DNA of 57,729 nt from Enterococcus songbeiensis (GCF_005405265.1 NZ_BJDS01000020.1:1-57729), one strand, 5' to 3'; positions 1 to 9,839 are shown, numbered from the stretch's first letter. The notes: generated by a model from the letters alone, not told the origin. Made by a program: numbers and translations.

Positions 1-247
1 GTTTGCCACAAAATTAGCAAACAGCTCTCTAAAAATTTTATTATATTTCCGTGTCCACTTGACGGGGAGCCAACCATTTCATCAAGTGCTTGCCTTTTTT
101 TACTTAAAATAGAAGGATGTATAAATAGGAAACTATTCTACTGTTTTTTTGATGTTTTTTTTCAGAATAAGGGTTATCCCTTTCCAATTTCTCAAAAAAA
201 AATATATAATAGACTTAATCAAAGGTACACTACGAGGGGTGAAAAAA

Positions 248-571
248 ATGAAATTAATCAATGTAACCAACAGCCATTCTCGCATGGTCAAAAACCAACT
301 TGAAAATACAGATGCTGAGTTAGTTAAAGTTTATACCGATGGAAATACTACCGTTGTGTACACCGTTGCCCCATCACATAATGAAATTCTTTTAATTAAC
401 AAAAAGCGTAATCTGCGTTCTTCAGAAATCCATGAAGTAAAGGAGTATTTCTTGAAAAAAATGCCCACCGGCTCTTATTATAAAGATTCGATTCAAGTCA
501 TCGAGATGCCCGGCTTGGTTGAAATTTCTATTAAAAAACCAGTGCTCACCGAAAAAACTGCCAGTCTGTAA
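248..571 (+). CDS. DUF1827 family protein
   Basis: A 107-residue soluble protein of unknown function. It resembles the small DUF1827 family that I recall from enterococci and streptococci; the assignment is by recognition of the N-terminal MKLINVTNSHSR region and the overall size. There is no signal peptide or membrane segment. The start at 248 is chosen because GAGGGG lies 8 bases upstream. An in-frame ATG at 149 would add 33 hydrophobic and basic residues but has no ribosome binding site. The gene stands alone and ends at a strong hairpin terminator. Function is not known to me. Confidence 0.75.
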   Translation: MKLINVTNSHSRMVKNQLENTDAELVKVYTDGNTTVVYTVAPSHNEILLINKKRNLRSSEIHEVKEYFLKKMPTGSYYKDSIQVIEMPGLVEISIKKPVLTEKTASL

Positions 572-586
572 TTTGTCCATTCGTCT

Positions 587-616
587 AAAAGCTGATTTAA
601 AGATCAGCTTTTTTTA
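587..616 (+). terminator. Intrinsic terminator of the DUF1827 gene
   Basis: The arms AAAAGCTGAT and ATCAGCTTTT form a 10-bp stem with a five-base loop, followed by a T run. It lies 16 bases after the stop codon of the gene ending at 571. Confidence 0.85.
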
Positions 617-727
617 TACCCTATTCTCTAAAAAGTTGCCTTTAAAGAAAACAAGAAGAAACGCCTGACTAAAAGCACGTTTCCCCTCTTTTCTTCGCTG
701 AAACCTTGCTCCTGTTTAGGGAAGAAT

Positions 728-747
728 CTATGCTAAGTTTAGCATAG
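728..747. promoter_or_regulatory. 20-bp perfect palindrome
   Basis: CTATGCTAA and TTAGCATAG flank a GT centre, giving a perfect palindrome about 85 bases upstream of the start at 834. A T run at 754-759 follows it. It could be an operator for a dimeric regulator or a short-loop terminator; the two-base centre favours protein binding to duplex DNA. Confidence 0.4.
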
Positions 748-833
748 AGAACTTTTTTATTGAAGTGTTTTTTTACATTAAGCATGTTTTTTTAACTGAT
801 TTATTAAATTTTTTAGATTGGGAGAGGAACAAC

Positions 834-1181
834 ATGAATCGTTTAGAGGGACAAAAAAAGTTTGCGGAAAAATCCACCATTCGTTCCAGCGAATACAATC
901 GTATCAACACGAACGGAACACAAGGCAGCAATCCAATTCAAAAAGGAAATTCTTTACTTTCCTTTAATCCAAAAAGTTGGCAAACAAATGGATTGGGTTT
1001 TTGGCTGATTAGTGTTGCTTTTGGTATACTCTTTTTCTTGCTTATTCCTCCATTAGGCAAACACATCTTCAGTAATACTTTTTACTACGGCACAGCGTAT
1101 TTATTTTTGTCTCTCTTACTTTCCGTCGGACTGGCTTTGTTGGTGAGAATGGTTCTAATATGGATGAGTAGGAAGAAATAA
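834..1181 (+). CDS. Small two-span membrane protein, unknown function
   Basis: A 115-residue protein that I do not recognise. The first ~50 residues are polar and probably cytoplasmic. Two hydrophobic helices follow at about residues 53-73 and 85-110, and the protein ends in a basic MSRKK tail, which fits an N-in/C-in inner membrane topology. The start at 834 follows GGAGAGGAACAAC. The in-frame start 69 bases upstream is unsupported by a ribosome binding site. It is monocistronic, with a palindrome upstream that may control it. Confidence 0.7.
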   Translation: MNRLEGQKKFAEKSTIRSSEYNRINTNGTQGSNPIQKGNSLLSFNPKSWQTNGLGFWLISVAFGILFFLLIPPLGKHIFSNTFYYGTAYLFLSLLLSVGLALLVRMVLIWMSRKK

Positions 1182-1284
1182 GTGTACCCTTCTTCCTGAT
1201 AGATACTTCACTCAAAATGAGGATGTTTGCTAGAAGTATAATCCATCTGCGCTATAATAAATATAAAAACGGGAGGACATACCT

Positions 1285-1821
1285 ATGGCAAGACCAAAAA
1301 CAAAAGCGGAGCTAATCCAAACAGGAACTGAAGAATACGAGAAATTACTCGCACTAATCAATTCTATTCCAGAAAAAGATGTAGACGGTGTATTTCGTTT
1401 TGATATTGAAAAAGAAAAAGGAGCCCACTGGAAAAGAGACAAAAATATTCGAGATGTACTCGTTCATCTGTATGAGTGGCATAAATTACTTATAGACTGG
1501 GTATCTGCGAACCAGAAAGGTGTAGAAACGCAGTTTTTAAAAGAAGGCTATAACTGGAAAACCTATGGAGCAATGAATCAGGTATTTTGGGAAAATCATC
1601 AGGAAACCTCCTATGAAGATTCTCTAAAATTACTGACAGACAGCCATTCACAGGTAATGAACCAGATAGAAACTTTCTCAGAGGACGAATTATTTTCTAA
1701 AGGAGTCTTCAAATGGGTTGGCGGCAGCACTTTAGGTAGTTATTTTGTATCGTCCACTTCAAGTCATTACAATTGGGCAAGTAAAAAAATCAAAAAATAT
1801 AAGAAGTCTTTAGCTGTGTAA
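1285..1821 (+). CDS. ClbS/DfsB-like four-helix bundle protein
   Basis: 178 residues, matching the usual size of the ClbS/DfsB (DUF1706) family, a DinB-like four-helix bundle group. The N-terminal MARPKTKAEL region, the central VLVHLYEWHKLL helix and the C-terminal HYNWASKKIKKYKK are family-like. ClbS itself is a colibactin self-protection hydrolase, but most members in Firmicutes have no known substrate and no colibactin genes are nearby, so only the fold is assigned. The start is preceded by GGGAGGACATACCT. It ends at a terminator shared with the convergent prfC. Confidence 0.85.
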   Translation: MARPKTKAELIQTGTEEYEKLLALINSIPEKDVDGVFRFDIEKEKGAHWKRDKNIRDVLVHLYEWHKLLIDWVSANQKGVETQFLKEGYNWKTYGAMNQVFWENHQETSYEDSLKLLTDSHSQVMNQIETFSEDELFSKGVFKWVGGSTLGSYFVSSTSSHYNWASKKIKKYKKSLAV

Positions 1822-1875
1822 TTTTTTCCTACCTCTCTTCTCTTAGAAAGACTGTCAGTCATTGTATTTCACCAA

Positions 1876-1911
1876 AAAGTCCCATCTTATCTAGTAATAA
1901 GATGGGACTTT
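1876..1911. terminator. Bidirectional terminator between ClbS-like gene and prfC
   Basis: A perfect 15-bp inverted repeat (AAAGTCCCATCTTAT and its complement) with a 6-base loop. On the minus strand it is followed by TTTTT, so it most clearly ends prfC; it can also stop the convergent plus-strand gene. Confidence 0.85.
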
Positions 1912-1953
1912 CAGCACTTAAATCAATCGATGCTCGTTTTGCTCTATTGTTTT

Positions 1954-3531
1954 TTACATCAAACTCTTTAACTTAACTTTTGGATACTTATCCGCAAACC
2001 AGCGTTCCGCAAATTGATTTTCAAACAAGAACAGTGGTTGGTCAAAGCGATCCTTCGCCAGAATATTTCGGCTAGAGCTCATGCGTTCATCCAAATCGGC
2101 TGGATCGATCCAGCGAGCGATTTTATGCCCCATTGGTGTCATGATTACTTCAGCGTTGTATTCATTTTTCATCCGATATTGGAAGACTTCAAACTGCAAT
2201 TGTCCGACTGCCCCGATGATGTATTCTTCCGTCAAGTAAGTTTTATACAGCTGAATGGCGCCTTCTTGCACCAGTTGGTAGATTCCTTTGTGGAAGGATT
2301 TTTGCTTCATCACATTTTTTGCAGAGACCCGCATAAATAATTCCGGTGTAAACGACGGTAATTCTTCATATGCGACCTTCAATTTGCCTTCGTAGAGAGT
2401 ATCCCCGATTTGATAGTTTCCTGTATCGTAAACCCCAATGATATCACCGGCAACCGCTTCTTCGATATTTTCTCGTGTGTCCGCCATAAACTGCGTCACG
2501 TTGCTTAACTTCATTTTTTTATCTGTTCGTTCTAAAAAGACATCCATTCCCCGTTCAAATGTTCCTGAACAAATACGAACAAAAGCGATCCGATCTCGGT
2601 GAGCTGGATTCATATTGGCTTGGATTTTAAAAACAAAACCTGAAAAATCAGCTTCATAAGGACTGATTTCTTCGCCATCCATCGTTTGATGCCCGTATGG
2701 AGATGGCGCAAATTGCAAGAAGGTTTCCAAGAAAGTTTGTACACCAAAATTAGTCAATGCAGAGCCAAAGAAAACCGGTGTTTGTTTTCCTGTTGCAACT
2801 TTTTCTGGATCGAATTCATCTCCTGCTTCCTTCAACAACTCAACTTCTTCCAATACCTGTTGGAAAACGCCACTTTGTTGCAAGGGATGATCTTCAGGAA
2901 TCGCTCCTGCTTCATCCAGAGGAACAAACCGCTTTTCAGGAGTTTCTGGTCGGTACAATTCTACCCACTGATTATGGATATCATAGAGACCGGCTAATCC
3001 TTTTCCCATACCGATTGGCCAATTCATCGGATAGGATTCGATATTCAGCAATTCTTCTAATTCTTCCAATAAATCTAAAGGTTCACGACCGTCACGATCC
3101 AGTTTATTGATAAAAGTAAAAATCGGGATTCCGCGTTTTTTTACAACTTGAAATAATTTTTTTGTTTGGGCTTCGATCCCTTTGGCGCTGTCAATCACCA
3201 TCACAGCACTATCCACAGCCATCAGCGTACGATAGGTATCTTCTGAAAAGTCCTCATGTCCTGGAGTATCCAGAATATTGATGCGTTTTCCATTGTAATC
3301 AAATTGCATCACCGAGCTGGTTACAGAAATCCCCCGTTGTTTTTCAATTTCCATCCAGTCAGATTTTGCAAAATTCCCGGTCTTTTTTCCTTTGACCGTT
3401 CCAGCTTGACGAATCGCTCCGCCAAATAAAAGCAATTGTTCCGTAATTGTCGTTTTCCCCGCATCCGGGTGGGAAATAATCGCAAAGGTGCGGCGACTAT
3501 CGACTTGTTCTTTTAATTTAGGATTGTCCAT
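1954..3531 (-). CDS. prfC: Peptide chain release factor 3 (RF3)
   Basis: RF3 is the translational GTPase that removes RF1/RF2 from the ribosome after peptide release. The ~525-residue product has the P loop HPDAGKTT, the G2 region [16 protein letters not shown] (G3) and NKLD (G4), then the beta-barrel domain II and the RF3 C-terminal domain. The start at 3531 (MDNPKLKEQ) is chosen because AAGGA lies 9 bases upstream; the in-frame ATG at 3540 directly abuts that AAGGA and would leave no spacing. Monocistronic, ending at the shared terminator. Confidence 0.96.
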   Translation of the reverse strand: MDNPKLKEQVDSRRTFAIISHPDAGKTTITEQLLLFGGAIRQAGTVKGKKTGNFAKSDWMEIEKQRGISVTSSVMQFDYNGKRINILDTPGHEDFSEDTYRTLMAVDSAVMVIDSAKGIEAQTKKLFQVVKKRGIPIFTFINKLDRDGREPLDLLEELEELLNIESYPMNWPIGMGKGLAGLYDIHNQWVELYRPETPEKRFVPLDEAGAIPEDHPLQQSGVFQQVLEEVELLKEAGDEFDPEKVATGKQTPVFFGSALTNFGVQTFLETFLQFAPSPYGHQTMDGEEISPYEADFSGFVFKIQANMNPAHRDRIAFVRICSGTFERGMDVFLERTDKKMKLSNVTQFMADTRENIEEAVAGDIIGVYDTGNYQIGDTLYEGKLKVAYEELPSFTPELFMRVSAKNVMKQKSFHKGIYQLVQEGAIQLYKTYLTEEYIIGAVGQLQFEVFQYRMKNEYNAEVIMTPMGHKIARWIDPADLDERMSSSRNILAKDRFDQPLFLFENQFAERWFADKYPKVKLKSLM

Positions 3532-3654
3532 TTTTTTCATTCCTTTTCACTGATCTTTATCTATCATTCCTGCGTCGCATTTTTTCAACTAGGATAGTAT
3601 AGCATGGATAGCAGGGGATTTCCAAAACTGTTTTCTTTCTCCTGCTATTTTTTC

Positions 3655-3689
3655 CGAATAAAAGGAGCAAGACCAAGTGGCTCGCTCCT
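3655..3689 (-). terminator. Terminator of the CorC/HlyC gene
   Basis: Minus-strand hairpin with arms AGGAGC and GCTCCT, extended inside by further pairing, followed by TTTTATT. It lies about 35 bases beyond the stop codon at 3725. Confidence 0.65.
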
Positions 3690-3724
3690 CCATTTTACCT
3701 ATTTAGTCTTCTGTAAACTTTCTT

Positions 3725-5098
3725 TCATCTGCGGGGTTCATCTTCTTCAAAATCTTTACGAAAATGCCGGCGTTCTTCCTCTGGATCTACGTCGGTTTCC
3801 TCTGGATGAAAGATTGCTCGAATTTTAAGAACTCGTGAACCTTCCATTTCTTCAGAAATTAAAGTGACATTATCTACGTTGAAGGATAATTTTTCTCCTT
3901 CATCAGGAATCGTTCCTAACGCAGTGATCAAATATCCTGCCATTGTATCCACATCGCTCATATGCAGATTTGTTCCAAAAAGTTCATTGAATTCATCAAT
4001 CAGCATACGACCTTGGATCATATATTCATTTTCATCAATTCGTTCATAAAGATTTTCAACTTCATCGGATTCATCATCAATCTCGCCAACAATTTCTTCC
4101 AACAAGTCCTCTAAAGTCACGACACCGACAACGCCACCGTATTCGTCCAGCAAAATCGCCATTTGGTTTTGGGTACGTTTCAGTTCATAAAGCAAATCAT
4201 CGATAAAAACAGTTTCCGGCATGAAAAGCGGCTCTTGCAAAATCTTATGCAGATCCAATGCTTCAAACCCAACTTCATAGGCTGCCTTTAACAAGTTTTT
4301 CGTGTGCAGCACCCCGATTACTTTATCTTTATCTTCTTCATAAACGGGAATTCGTGAATAACTCTCAGCTAAAATTTCTGAGACGATTTCGTTCACAGAA
4401 TCATCAATATCCACCATAAATGCATCCGTTCGCGGAACCATCACTTCTCTAGCAACTTTTGTGTCTAATGAAAAAACGCCTTGAAGCATTTCCCGTTCTT
4501 CATCTTTCAGTACGCCTTCTGTTTCCAACATATAACGCATCTCGTCACGGGTCATTTTTCCATCTTCGTCATCAAATTCCATTGGCGTGATTCGTGCTAA
4601 CAAACTTGTTGAAGCTGAAAGCAACCAAACAAACGGTTTTGTGACTTTTCCCAGAAAACGAATGACGCCTGAAGTAAACGAGGCAACTTCTTCTGATTTA
4701 TTCAATGCGATTCGTTTCGGATATAGCTCGCCAAAAACGATTGAAATATAGGTCAATATCGCAAGAACGATGATACTAGCAATATTTTTTGCCCCAGGGA
4801 TATCTCCTAATACCGGCGCCAAGCGTGTCGCCAATGTATCTGCTAATGAAGCCCCTGACAAAATAGTTACCAATGTAATTCCTACCTGAATAGTTGAAAG
4901 AAAATTGGTTGGATCTTCTAATATCTTCAGTAGTTTTTGTGACTTGATATTTCCTTCTTCGGCTTTTTGCTCCACCCGATTTTTGTTAACGGAAATCAGT
5001 GATATCTCCGATGCTGCAAGAAAGGCATTGATCAACGTAAGAACAATTAGTAGTAAAATTTGCGCTAAAAGCGACTGACTCTCCGGGTCAGCATTCAT
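3725..5098 (-). CDS. Hemolysin/CorC family (CNNM-CBS) membrane protein
   Basis: 457 residues with the DUF21/CNNM transmembrane domain (about residues 8-190, including GELYPKRIALN), a CBS pair (about 215-335, with VMVPRTDAF and LDEYGGVVGVV) and a C-terminal CorC_HlyC FAD-like domain (about 350-435). Members of this family are linked to Mg2+ or Co2+ transport. The 'hemolysin' name is historical. The start has GGAGAG 8 bases upstream. The acidic and basic C-terminal tail is poorly conserved in general. Single gene, with terminators on both sides. Confidence 0.92.
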   Translation of the reverse strand: MNADPESQSLLAQILLLIVLTLINAFLAASEISLISVNKNRVEQKAEEGNIKSQKLLKILEDPTNFLSTIQVGITLVTILSGASLADTLATRLAPVLGDIPGAKNIASIIVLAILTYISIVFGELYPKRIALNKSEEVASFTSGVIRFLGKVTKPFVWLLSASTSLLARITPMEFDDEDGKMTRDEMRYMLETEGVLKDEEREMLQGVFSLDTKVAREVMVPRTDAFMVDIDDSVNEIVSEILAESYSRIPVYEEDKDKVIGVLHTKNLLKAAYEVGFEALDLHKILQEPLFMPETVFIDDLLYELKRTQNQMAILLDEYGGVVGVVTLEDLLEEIVGEIDDESDEVENLYERIDENEYMIQGRMLIDEFNELFGTNLHMSDVDTMAGYLITALGTIPDEGEKLSFNVDNVTLISEEMEGSRVLKIRAIFHPEETDVDPEEERRHFRKDFEEDEPRR

Positions 5099-5134
5099 AA
5101 TAGCAATCTCTCCTTATTTTTAAACAATTTTCTA

Positions 5135-5161
5135 GAAAAAAAGCGTGGCAAGTGCCACGCT
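5135..5161 (-). terminator. Terminator of the AI-2E transporter gene
   Basis: AGCGTGGCA and TGCCACGCT form a perfect 9-bp stem with a 2-base loop, followed on the minus strand by seven T residues. Confidence 0.88.
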
Positions 5162-5201
5162 AAAATCGTATCACAAAGCGATTTTCTTTGCAATAAAAAC
5201 C

Positions 5202-6341
5202 CTATAGCTGTAAATCACTGCTATCAGTGATTTTGTCATGATTTTCTTTGATACGGTCTGCTTTTACCAATCGAATGATAAAAATAATAATCGTACGGCA
5301 AATCGCATAAAAAGGAATTCCTAAGAATATTCCCAACAATCCAGCAATATTCCCTGCTACCAACAAGACTAAGATGATTGTCAACGGATGAATTGCCAAA
5401 GATTTGCCGATAACATTTGGATATATCACATTCCCGTCGATTTGTTGAACAATGATTACAACCACCGCACACAAAACAGCTCTTAATGGATCATCAAAGA
5501 CGGTCGCCAGTACCGCAGGCAATAATCCTAAGTAAGGACCAAGATAAGGAATCAGATTCGTGATTCCCGCAATCACACCGAACAGAAAGGCATAATCAAC
5601 ACCGACAATCAAATATCCGATAAACGTGAAGGTGCCGACAAAAACACATTCAATTGCTTGACCGCTGATATAATTAGACAGCGTTTGGTGCAGTTGACCC
5701 AATAAGTCAACGATTTGTGCCCGACGTGTTTCAGGAAAGAACCGTTGAATATTCGGTACTAAACGATCGCCGTCTTTTAACATATAGAAAAGAATAAACG
5801 GTACCGTCACAATCGTTACCGTCGCAGAAGCAATCGTTCCTACGATTGAACCTAAACTTGTTGAAAGACCACTCAAGAATTTTTGAATGATAGATGAATA
5901 AGAAATATCCATTTTTTCGATTTGTTCTACGATATTTATCTGACTGAAAATTGGATTATCTGCGAGCTTCATACCCCAAGTCTGCATGTTTTCCACAAAA
6001 TTTGGGATATTTGATGCCAAGGAAGAAATTTGACTTACCAAATTTGGAATCACACTTAAAATCATCCAGACGATAACCCCAACCAACAAAATAAAAACAA
6101 GGATAATGGCAAAAATCCGCTTTATTTTCGTATACTTTATCAAGAAGTTGACAATCGGATTTAAGACATAGTAGAGAAATCCCCCCACCAGAATCGGTAC
6201 AAACAAGGTTCTAAAAAATGTACCAATTGGTTGAAACAAAAAATTTATTTTTGTTGAAACAAAAACCAACGTCGCTAAAATCAGCAACTCAAGCGACCAA
6301 AACATTAATTTTGAATTTTTTAATTTATCAAACAAGGCCAT
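5202..6341 (-). CDS. AI-2E family transporter
   Basis: 379 residues with seven to eight hydrophobic helices and the family hallmark near residues 260-300 (GVIAGITNLIPYLGPYLGLLPA). The family (UPF0118) includes the AI-2 exporter TqsA, sporulation protein YtvI and Na+/H+ antiporters, so the substrate is unknown. The start is uncertain by two codons: GAGGGAGGG touches the ATG at 6341, while a TTG at 6335 has better spacing. It is divergent from the GNAT gene at 6462 and has its own terminator. Confidence 0.9.
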   Translation of the reverse strand: MALFDKLKNSKLMFWSLELLILATLVFVSTKINFLFQPIGTFFRTLFVPILVGGFLYYVLNPIVNFLIKYTKIKRIFAIILVFILLVGVIVWMILSVIPNLVSQISSLASNIPNFVENMQTWGMKLADNPIFSQINIVEQIEKMDISYSSIIQKFLSGLSTSLGSIVGTIASATVTIVTVPFILFYMLKDGDRLVPNIQRFFPETRRAQIVDLLGQLHQTLSNYISGQAIECVFVGTFTFIGYLIVGVDYAFLFGVIAGITNLIPYLGPYLGLLPAVLATVFDDPLRAVLCAVVVIIVQQIDGNVIYPNVIGKSLAIHPLTIILVLLVAGNIAGLLGIFLGIPFYAICRTIIIFIIRLVKADRIKENHDKITDSSDLQL

Positions 6342-6414
6342 CCCTCCCTCATTTTCATATTATAACCTAACTTGCAAAAAACAGCTTCTTTTTCTCTCGA
6401 TTTAGACAAGTTAT

Positions 6415-6443
6415 TTTGCAGATTGTTAAACTTTGGGTATACT
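6415..6443 (+). promoter_or_regulatory. Sigma-A promoter of the GNAT gene
   Basis: TTGCAG, a 17-base spacer and TATACT. The expected transcript start near 6450 lies downstream of any longer open frame, which supports the GTG start at 6462. Confidence 0.75.
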
Positions 6444-6461
6444 ACTATCGAGGTGAGTGGA

Positions 6462-6893
6462 GTGACTGTTGTCCAAACAAAAGATACCATGAGTCAAATT
6501 TATCTTGATGCTGTTAAAATTCGTCATCAAGTCTTTGTAAAAGAACAAGGCGTACCATTAGAAAGAGAAATCGATAAAGATGAAGCCTATGCAATCCATT
6601 TCGTGCTTTATGAGGAAGGTCAGGCGTTAGCAACCGTCCGTTTATTGCCGCTAAATGAAACAACCTTGAAACTGCAACGCATGGCCGTTCGCAAAGATGC
6701 CCGTAAAAAAAATTTAGGCAAGCAGGTGATCACAGAAGCAGAAAAATTTGCTAAGCAACAGGGATTTTCTATGATTCAATTGGGGGCACAACTGCCCGCA
6801 GAGCCCTTCTATGAAAAAATGGGGTATCACAAATATGGGGAAGTTTTTCTTGATGCAGGTATGGAGCATATCGCAATGAAAAAAAACCTATAA
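6462..6893 (+). CDS. GNAT family N-acetyltransferase
   Basis: A 143-residue acetyl-CoA-dependent acetyltransferase. Visible family features are VFVKEQGVP near the N-terminus (the ElaA/YjcF type of GNAT), the central LKLQRMAVRKDARKKNLGKQ acetyl-CoA binding loop, and PAEPFYEKMGYHKYGE at the C-terminus. The acceptor is unknown. The GTG start at 6462 follows AGGTG at 6 bases and lies just downstream of the promoter; the open frame extends 30 codons further upstream, through the promoter, and is not used. It converges on the amidase gene, sharing its terminator. Confidence 0.88.
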   Translation: MTVVQTKDTMSQIYLDAVKIRHQVFVKEQGVPLEREIDKDEAYAIHFVLYEEGQALATVRLLPLNETTLKLQRMAVRKDARKKNLGKQVITEAEKFAKQQGFSMIQLGAQLPAEPFYEKMGYHKYGEVFLDAGMEHIAMKKNL

Positions 6894-6897
6894 AAAA

Positions 6898-6933
6898 ATG
6901 AGAAAAACCGCAAATGGTTTTTCTCATTTTTTT
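6898..6933. terminator. Bidirectional terminator, GNAT / amidase
   Basis: ATGAGAAAAACC and GGTTTTTCTCAT make a perfect 12-bp stem with a six-base loop and a T run at 6928-6933. The last codon of the convergent amidase gene overlaps it. Confidence 0.88.
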
Positions 6934-7921
6934 ATTCTCCCATTCCAAATGGAAAATAGTTCTGTCCAAATTTTTCAACACCAGAAAGAATCGCTGCTGC
7001 AACTTTTTCCCGGTATTCCTCGGTATTGATTTGAGCCAGATCCTGATCAGAATTCATATAGCCGAGTTCCAGCAACAAACTGGGAACATAGGATTCACGA
7101 ATCACCAGATAATTTCCTTGACGAATCCCATTATTTGTCAAATCAATCTGTTTTGCCAATTCTTGATTGATTGTTTCCGCAAAAGATTTCATTTTTTCAT
7201 AATAATAGTAGGTCGTAAAACCAGACATCACATTTGCATAATCATAGTTATCATAATGAAGACTCAGAAATAAGTCAGCATTTTTTTCCAAACTGATTTG
7301 AGTGATATCTGTTAATTCAAGATACGTATCTTTTGTACGTGTATAAACCACGTTAATTCCGGCAGCTTCTAAAACTTTCCCCACTGTTTGTACAGTTTTA
7401 AGTGTCAAATCTTTTTCATTCAATACGCCATCTGAGCTAGTCGCACCCGTATCGGAACCACCATGACCAGCATCCAGTACTACTGTTAATTCTTTACCTT
7501 CTGTACGAGTCACTTCTTTTTCTTTGCTGTTCTCTTTCGGGATATACCCTTTATTTCCCTTATTCGTCTGAATGTAGATCCAATCTCCCTCGGTTCCTAA
7601 ATAATTGGTCCATTCACCACGATGGATTTTTTCCAAGACGTTGCTTTGACTGTTAGGTTCCTCCTGTAATGGAACAAAATCATTTTCCGTAACCGTCGTC
7701 GTGTCGTATAATTCTGGCGCAACATATACTTGAACCAATTTTTCAGTCACCTTTTCTTCAGGAATCTCCGTAACAGATTCACTGGCGTTCGTTTCATAAA
7801 CACTGGAGTCAGTAGTCGGTACTTCTATTTTTTGCCATCCCAAACTAAAGACTACAGCCACCAAAAGTAAAAAAATAATGAATAAATAATATTTTTTCTT
7901 ATTATTTTTATGTTCTTCCAT
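6932..7921 (-). CDS. N-acetylmuramoyl-L-alanine amidase (Amidase_3) with SH3 domain
   Basis: 329 residues. The order is a short basic cytoplasmic tail (1-11), one signal-anchor helix (about 12-29), a linker, a bacterial SH3 domain (about 78-130, LYDTTTVTENDFVPL to GYIPKE) and a zinc amidase domain (about 146-322). Zinc and catalytic residues are visible as DAGHGG, LNEKDL, LSLHYD and LLELGY. It cleaves the bond between muramic acid and the stem peptide outside the membrane and probably acts in daughter-cell separation or wall turnover. Monocistronic. The ribosome binding site (AGG TTGG) is weak. Confidence 0.93.
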   Translation of the reverse strand: MEEHKNNKKKYYLFIIFLLLVAVVFSLGWQKIEVPTTDSSVYETNASESVTEIPEEKVTEKLVQVYVAPELYDTTTVTENDFVPLQEEPNSQSNVLEKIHRGEWTNYLGTEGDWIYIQTNKGNKGYIPKENSKEKEVTRTEGKELTVVLDAGHGGSDTGATSSDGVLNEKDLTLKTVQTVGKVLEAAGINVVYTRTKDTYLELTDITQISLEKNADLFLSLHYDNYDYANVMSGFTTYYYYEKMKSFAETINQELAKQIDLTNNGIRQGNYLVIRESYVPSLLLELGYMNSDQDLAQINTEEYREKVAAAILSGVEKFGQNYFPFGMGE

Positions 7922-8025
7922 ATACCAACCTGCTTTTCCTTAATACATTTATTGTACCTTACCTATCTTAACTTTGTCTTAAACAAACTATTTCACTTTC
8001 AAAGCTAATTATGAGAAAAAAGCAA

Positions 8026-8062
8026 TAAAAAACAGCAGACCCTAAAGATCTGCTGTTTTTTA
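8026..8062. terminator. Bidirectional hairpin terminator
   Basis: ACAGCAGA and TCTGCTGT with a 9-base loop, flanked by A-rich and T-rich runs on both sides. It ends the minus-strand DUF402 gene, whose stop codon overlaps it. Confidence 0.82.
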
Positions 8063-8593
8063 TTTACGTGACAATTGCTTGTAGCGGTTATACCAAATAT
8101 CAATATAGCCTTCTGAGAATGGTCCTTTGCCATTATTGATCCAGTCTACTAGAATTTTGACATTTTCTTTTAATACATAGTCAATATCATCCGGATAATG
8201 CATGATTTTACTGTGAAGCTCATACTCATCCACATCCAATAAACGTTTTTCACCATCTGGAAAGACCTTGATATCCAAATCATAATCGATATATTTCAAG
8301 GCTTCTTCATCCATCAAATAAGGTGAAGCTAGATTGCAATAATAGGAAACCCCCTTTTCTCTAATCATTGCTATTACATTAAACCAGTATTTTTTATGAA
8401 AATAAACAATTGCTGGTTCGCGTGTTACCCAACGACGACCATCGGATTCAGTCACTAACGTGTGATCATTCACACCAATCATTGAGTATTCACTAGTTTT
8501 CAATACCATTGTATCGCGCCACGTTCGATGCAAATTGCCATCATGTTTGTAACTTTGTATGGAAACAAACTCTCCTTCTTTAGGAATTCGCAT
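8060..8593 (-). CDS. DUF402 nucleoside tri-/diphosphatase-like protein
   Basis: 177 residues, full-length DUF402. The family includes the nucleotide phosphatase Ntdp of Staphylococcus and FomD-like phosphohydrolases. Characteristic acidic metal-binding stretches are present: [20 protein letters not shown] and VDEYELH. The start at 8593 (MRIPKEGEF) has GAGGGAAGGG at 5 bases; the open frame begins eight codons earlier without a binding site. Single gene between mutY and the amidase. Confidence 0.88.
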   Translation of the reverse strand: MRIPKEGEFVSIQSYKHDGNLHRTWRDTMVLKTSEYSMIGVNDHTLVTESDGRRWVTREPAIVYFHKKYWFNVIAMIREKGVSYYCNLASPYLMDEEALKYIDYDLDIKVFPDGEKRLLDVDEYELHSKIMHYPDDIDYVLKENVKILVDWINNGKGPFSEGYIDIWYNRYKQLSRK

Positions 8594-8684
8594 AGCTACC
8601 CTTCCCTCAGCAGACACACTGCATTTGTTTGGGTGTTCATTACACCGACATCGTAAACATTATAGCAATAAATCAATGGTTTGC

Positions 8685-9839
8685 CTAGAAATCTTTATCT
8701 GATAAATGATTTTTCTTCAATTGTTCTACTAATTTTTGCTGTGGCTTAGGAAAAACGTATTTCTCAAAGTCGCTCATTGCAGCAAAACGCTGATTTTCAT
8801 TGACTTCCTTTTTTCCTGTTCGCCCATAAAACAGTAAGACATGCCATTTTAAATGACTAAAAATATGTGTAATTTCGCCTAAATGCCGCTTTTGCCAAAC
8901 CACCTCTTCTTCAAAAATATCCGGTAACAATTGATCTTCTGCCACAAAAAGAGAAAGTTGATTCATTGATTTTTTTGACCAGGTAGCTTCAAGCTGCCGG
9001 TATTCTTTTTCCGTCACTTCCATCATCGGAAAAGTCCACATGGAAGCCAATAGACCGGTTGCTGGTCGTTGTTGCAATAAATATTTTCCAGTAGGATTTT
9101 CTAGGGCCGTCGCAATATAATAAACATCCTTAGGCTTAGCCTTTTTGGTTTTAACTGGAAAATCAGTTTGACGATTCTCTTGGTAAGCCAAACAAAAATC
9201 CTTCAACGGACATGCAGCGCAATCAGGAGACGTTGGTGTACAGATGCTCGAGCCTAAATCCATCAAGGCTTGATTGAATTCTCCCGGTTCATCAGGATCA
9301 ATGATTTTTCTCATAGCATCCTCAAAGAAATGACGACTGCTGGCCTTTGCGATATCCGCATCGATTTCAAATAAACGACTGACCACCCGCATCACATTAC
9401 CGTCGATTGCCGGTTCCGGTAACCCAAAGGCAATGCTGGCAATCGCACCGGCTGTGTACGGTCCAATTCCCTTCAATGTACGAATCTCATCAATGGTCGT
9501 CGGCATTTTTCCATCATATAATTCAACAATCTGTTGGGCAGCAATTTTTAAATTTCGTGCCCGTGAATAATAGCCCAGTCCTTCCCAGACTTTTAAAAGT
9601 TTTTGTTCCTCAGCCTCTGCTAAATCCTGAATAGTAGGAAATAATTCCATGAAACGATAATAATAATCGATTACCGTATCCACACGGGTTTGCTGAAGCA
9701 TAATCTCCGATATCCAGATAGCATAAGGATCCGTTGTCGCCCGCCAAGGAAGATTTCGTTTTTTATCATGATACCATGTCAAAAATTCTTGTCGCAGCTG
9801 ACTGATTTCAGCTGCGGATAGTTCCGTTTTCTTAGTCAT
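8685..9839 (-). CDS. mutY: A/G-specific adenine glycosylase MutY
   Basis: 384 residues. MutY removes adenine mispaired with 8-oxoguanine. The helix-hairpin-helix and catalytic region reads LKGIGPYTAGAIASIAFG followed by PAIDGNVMRV with the catalytic aspartate. A complete [4Fe-4S] motif is present: Cys-X6-Cys-X2-Cys-X5-Cys (CTPTSPDCAACPLKDFC). A C-terminal NUDIX-like MutT-type domain (about 230-370) recognises 8-oxoG. Its ATG overlaps the recX stop by 8 bases, so the two repair genes are translated as a pair. Confidence 0.96.
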   Translation of the reverse strand: MTKKTELSAAEISQLRQEFLTWYHDKKRNLPWRATTDPYAIWISEIMLQQTRVDTVIDYYYRFMELFPTIQDLAEAEEQKLLKVWEGLGYYSRARNLKIAAQQIVELYDGKMPTTIDEIRTLKGIGPYTAGAIASIAFGLPEPAIDGNVMRVVSRLFEIDADIAKASSRHFFEDAMRKIIDPDEPGEFNQALMDLGSSICTPTSPDCAACPLKDFCLAYQENRQTDFPVKTKKAKPKDVYYIATALENPTGKYLLQQRPATGLLASMWTFPMMEVTEKEYRQLEATWSKKSMNQLSLFVAEDQLLPDIFEEEVVWQKRHLGEITHIFSHLKWHVLLFYGRTGKKEVNENQRFAAMSDFEKYVFPKPQQKLVEQLKKNHLSDKDF

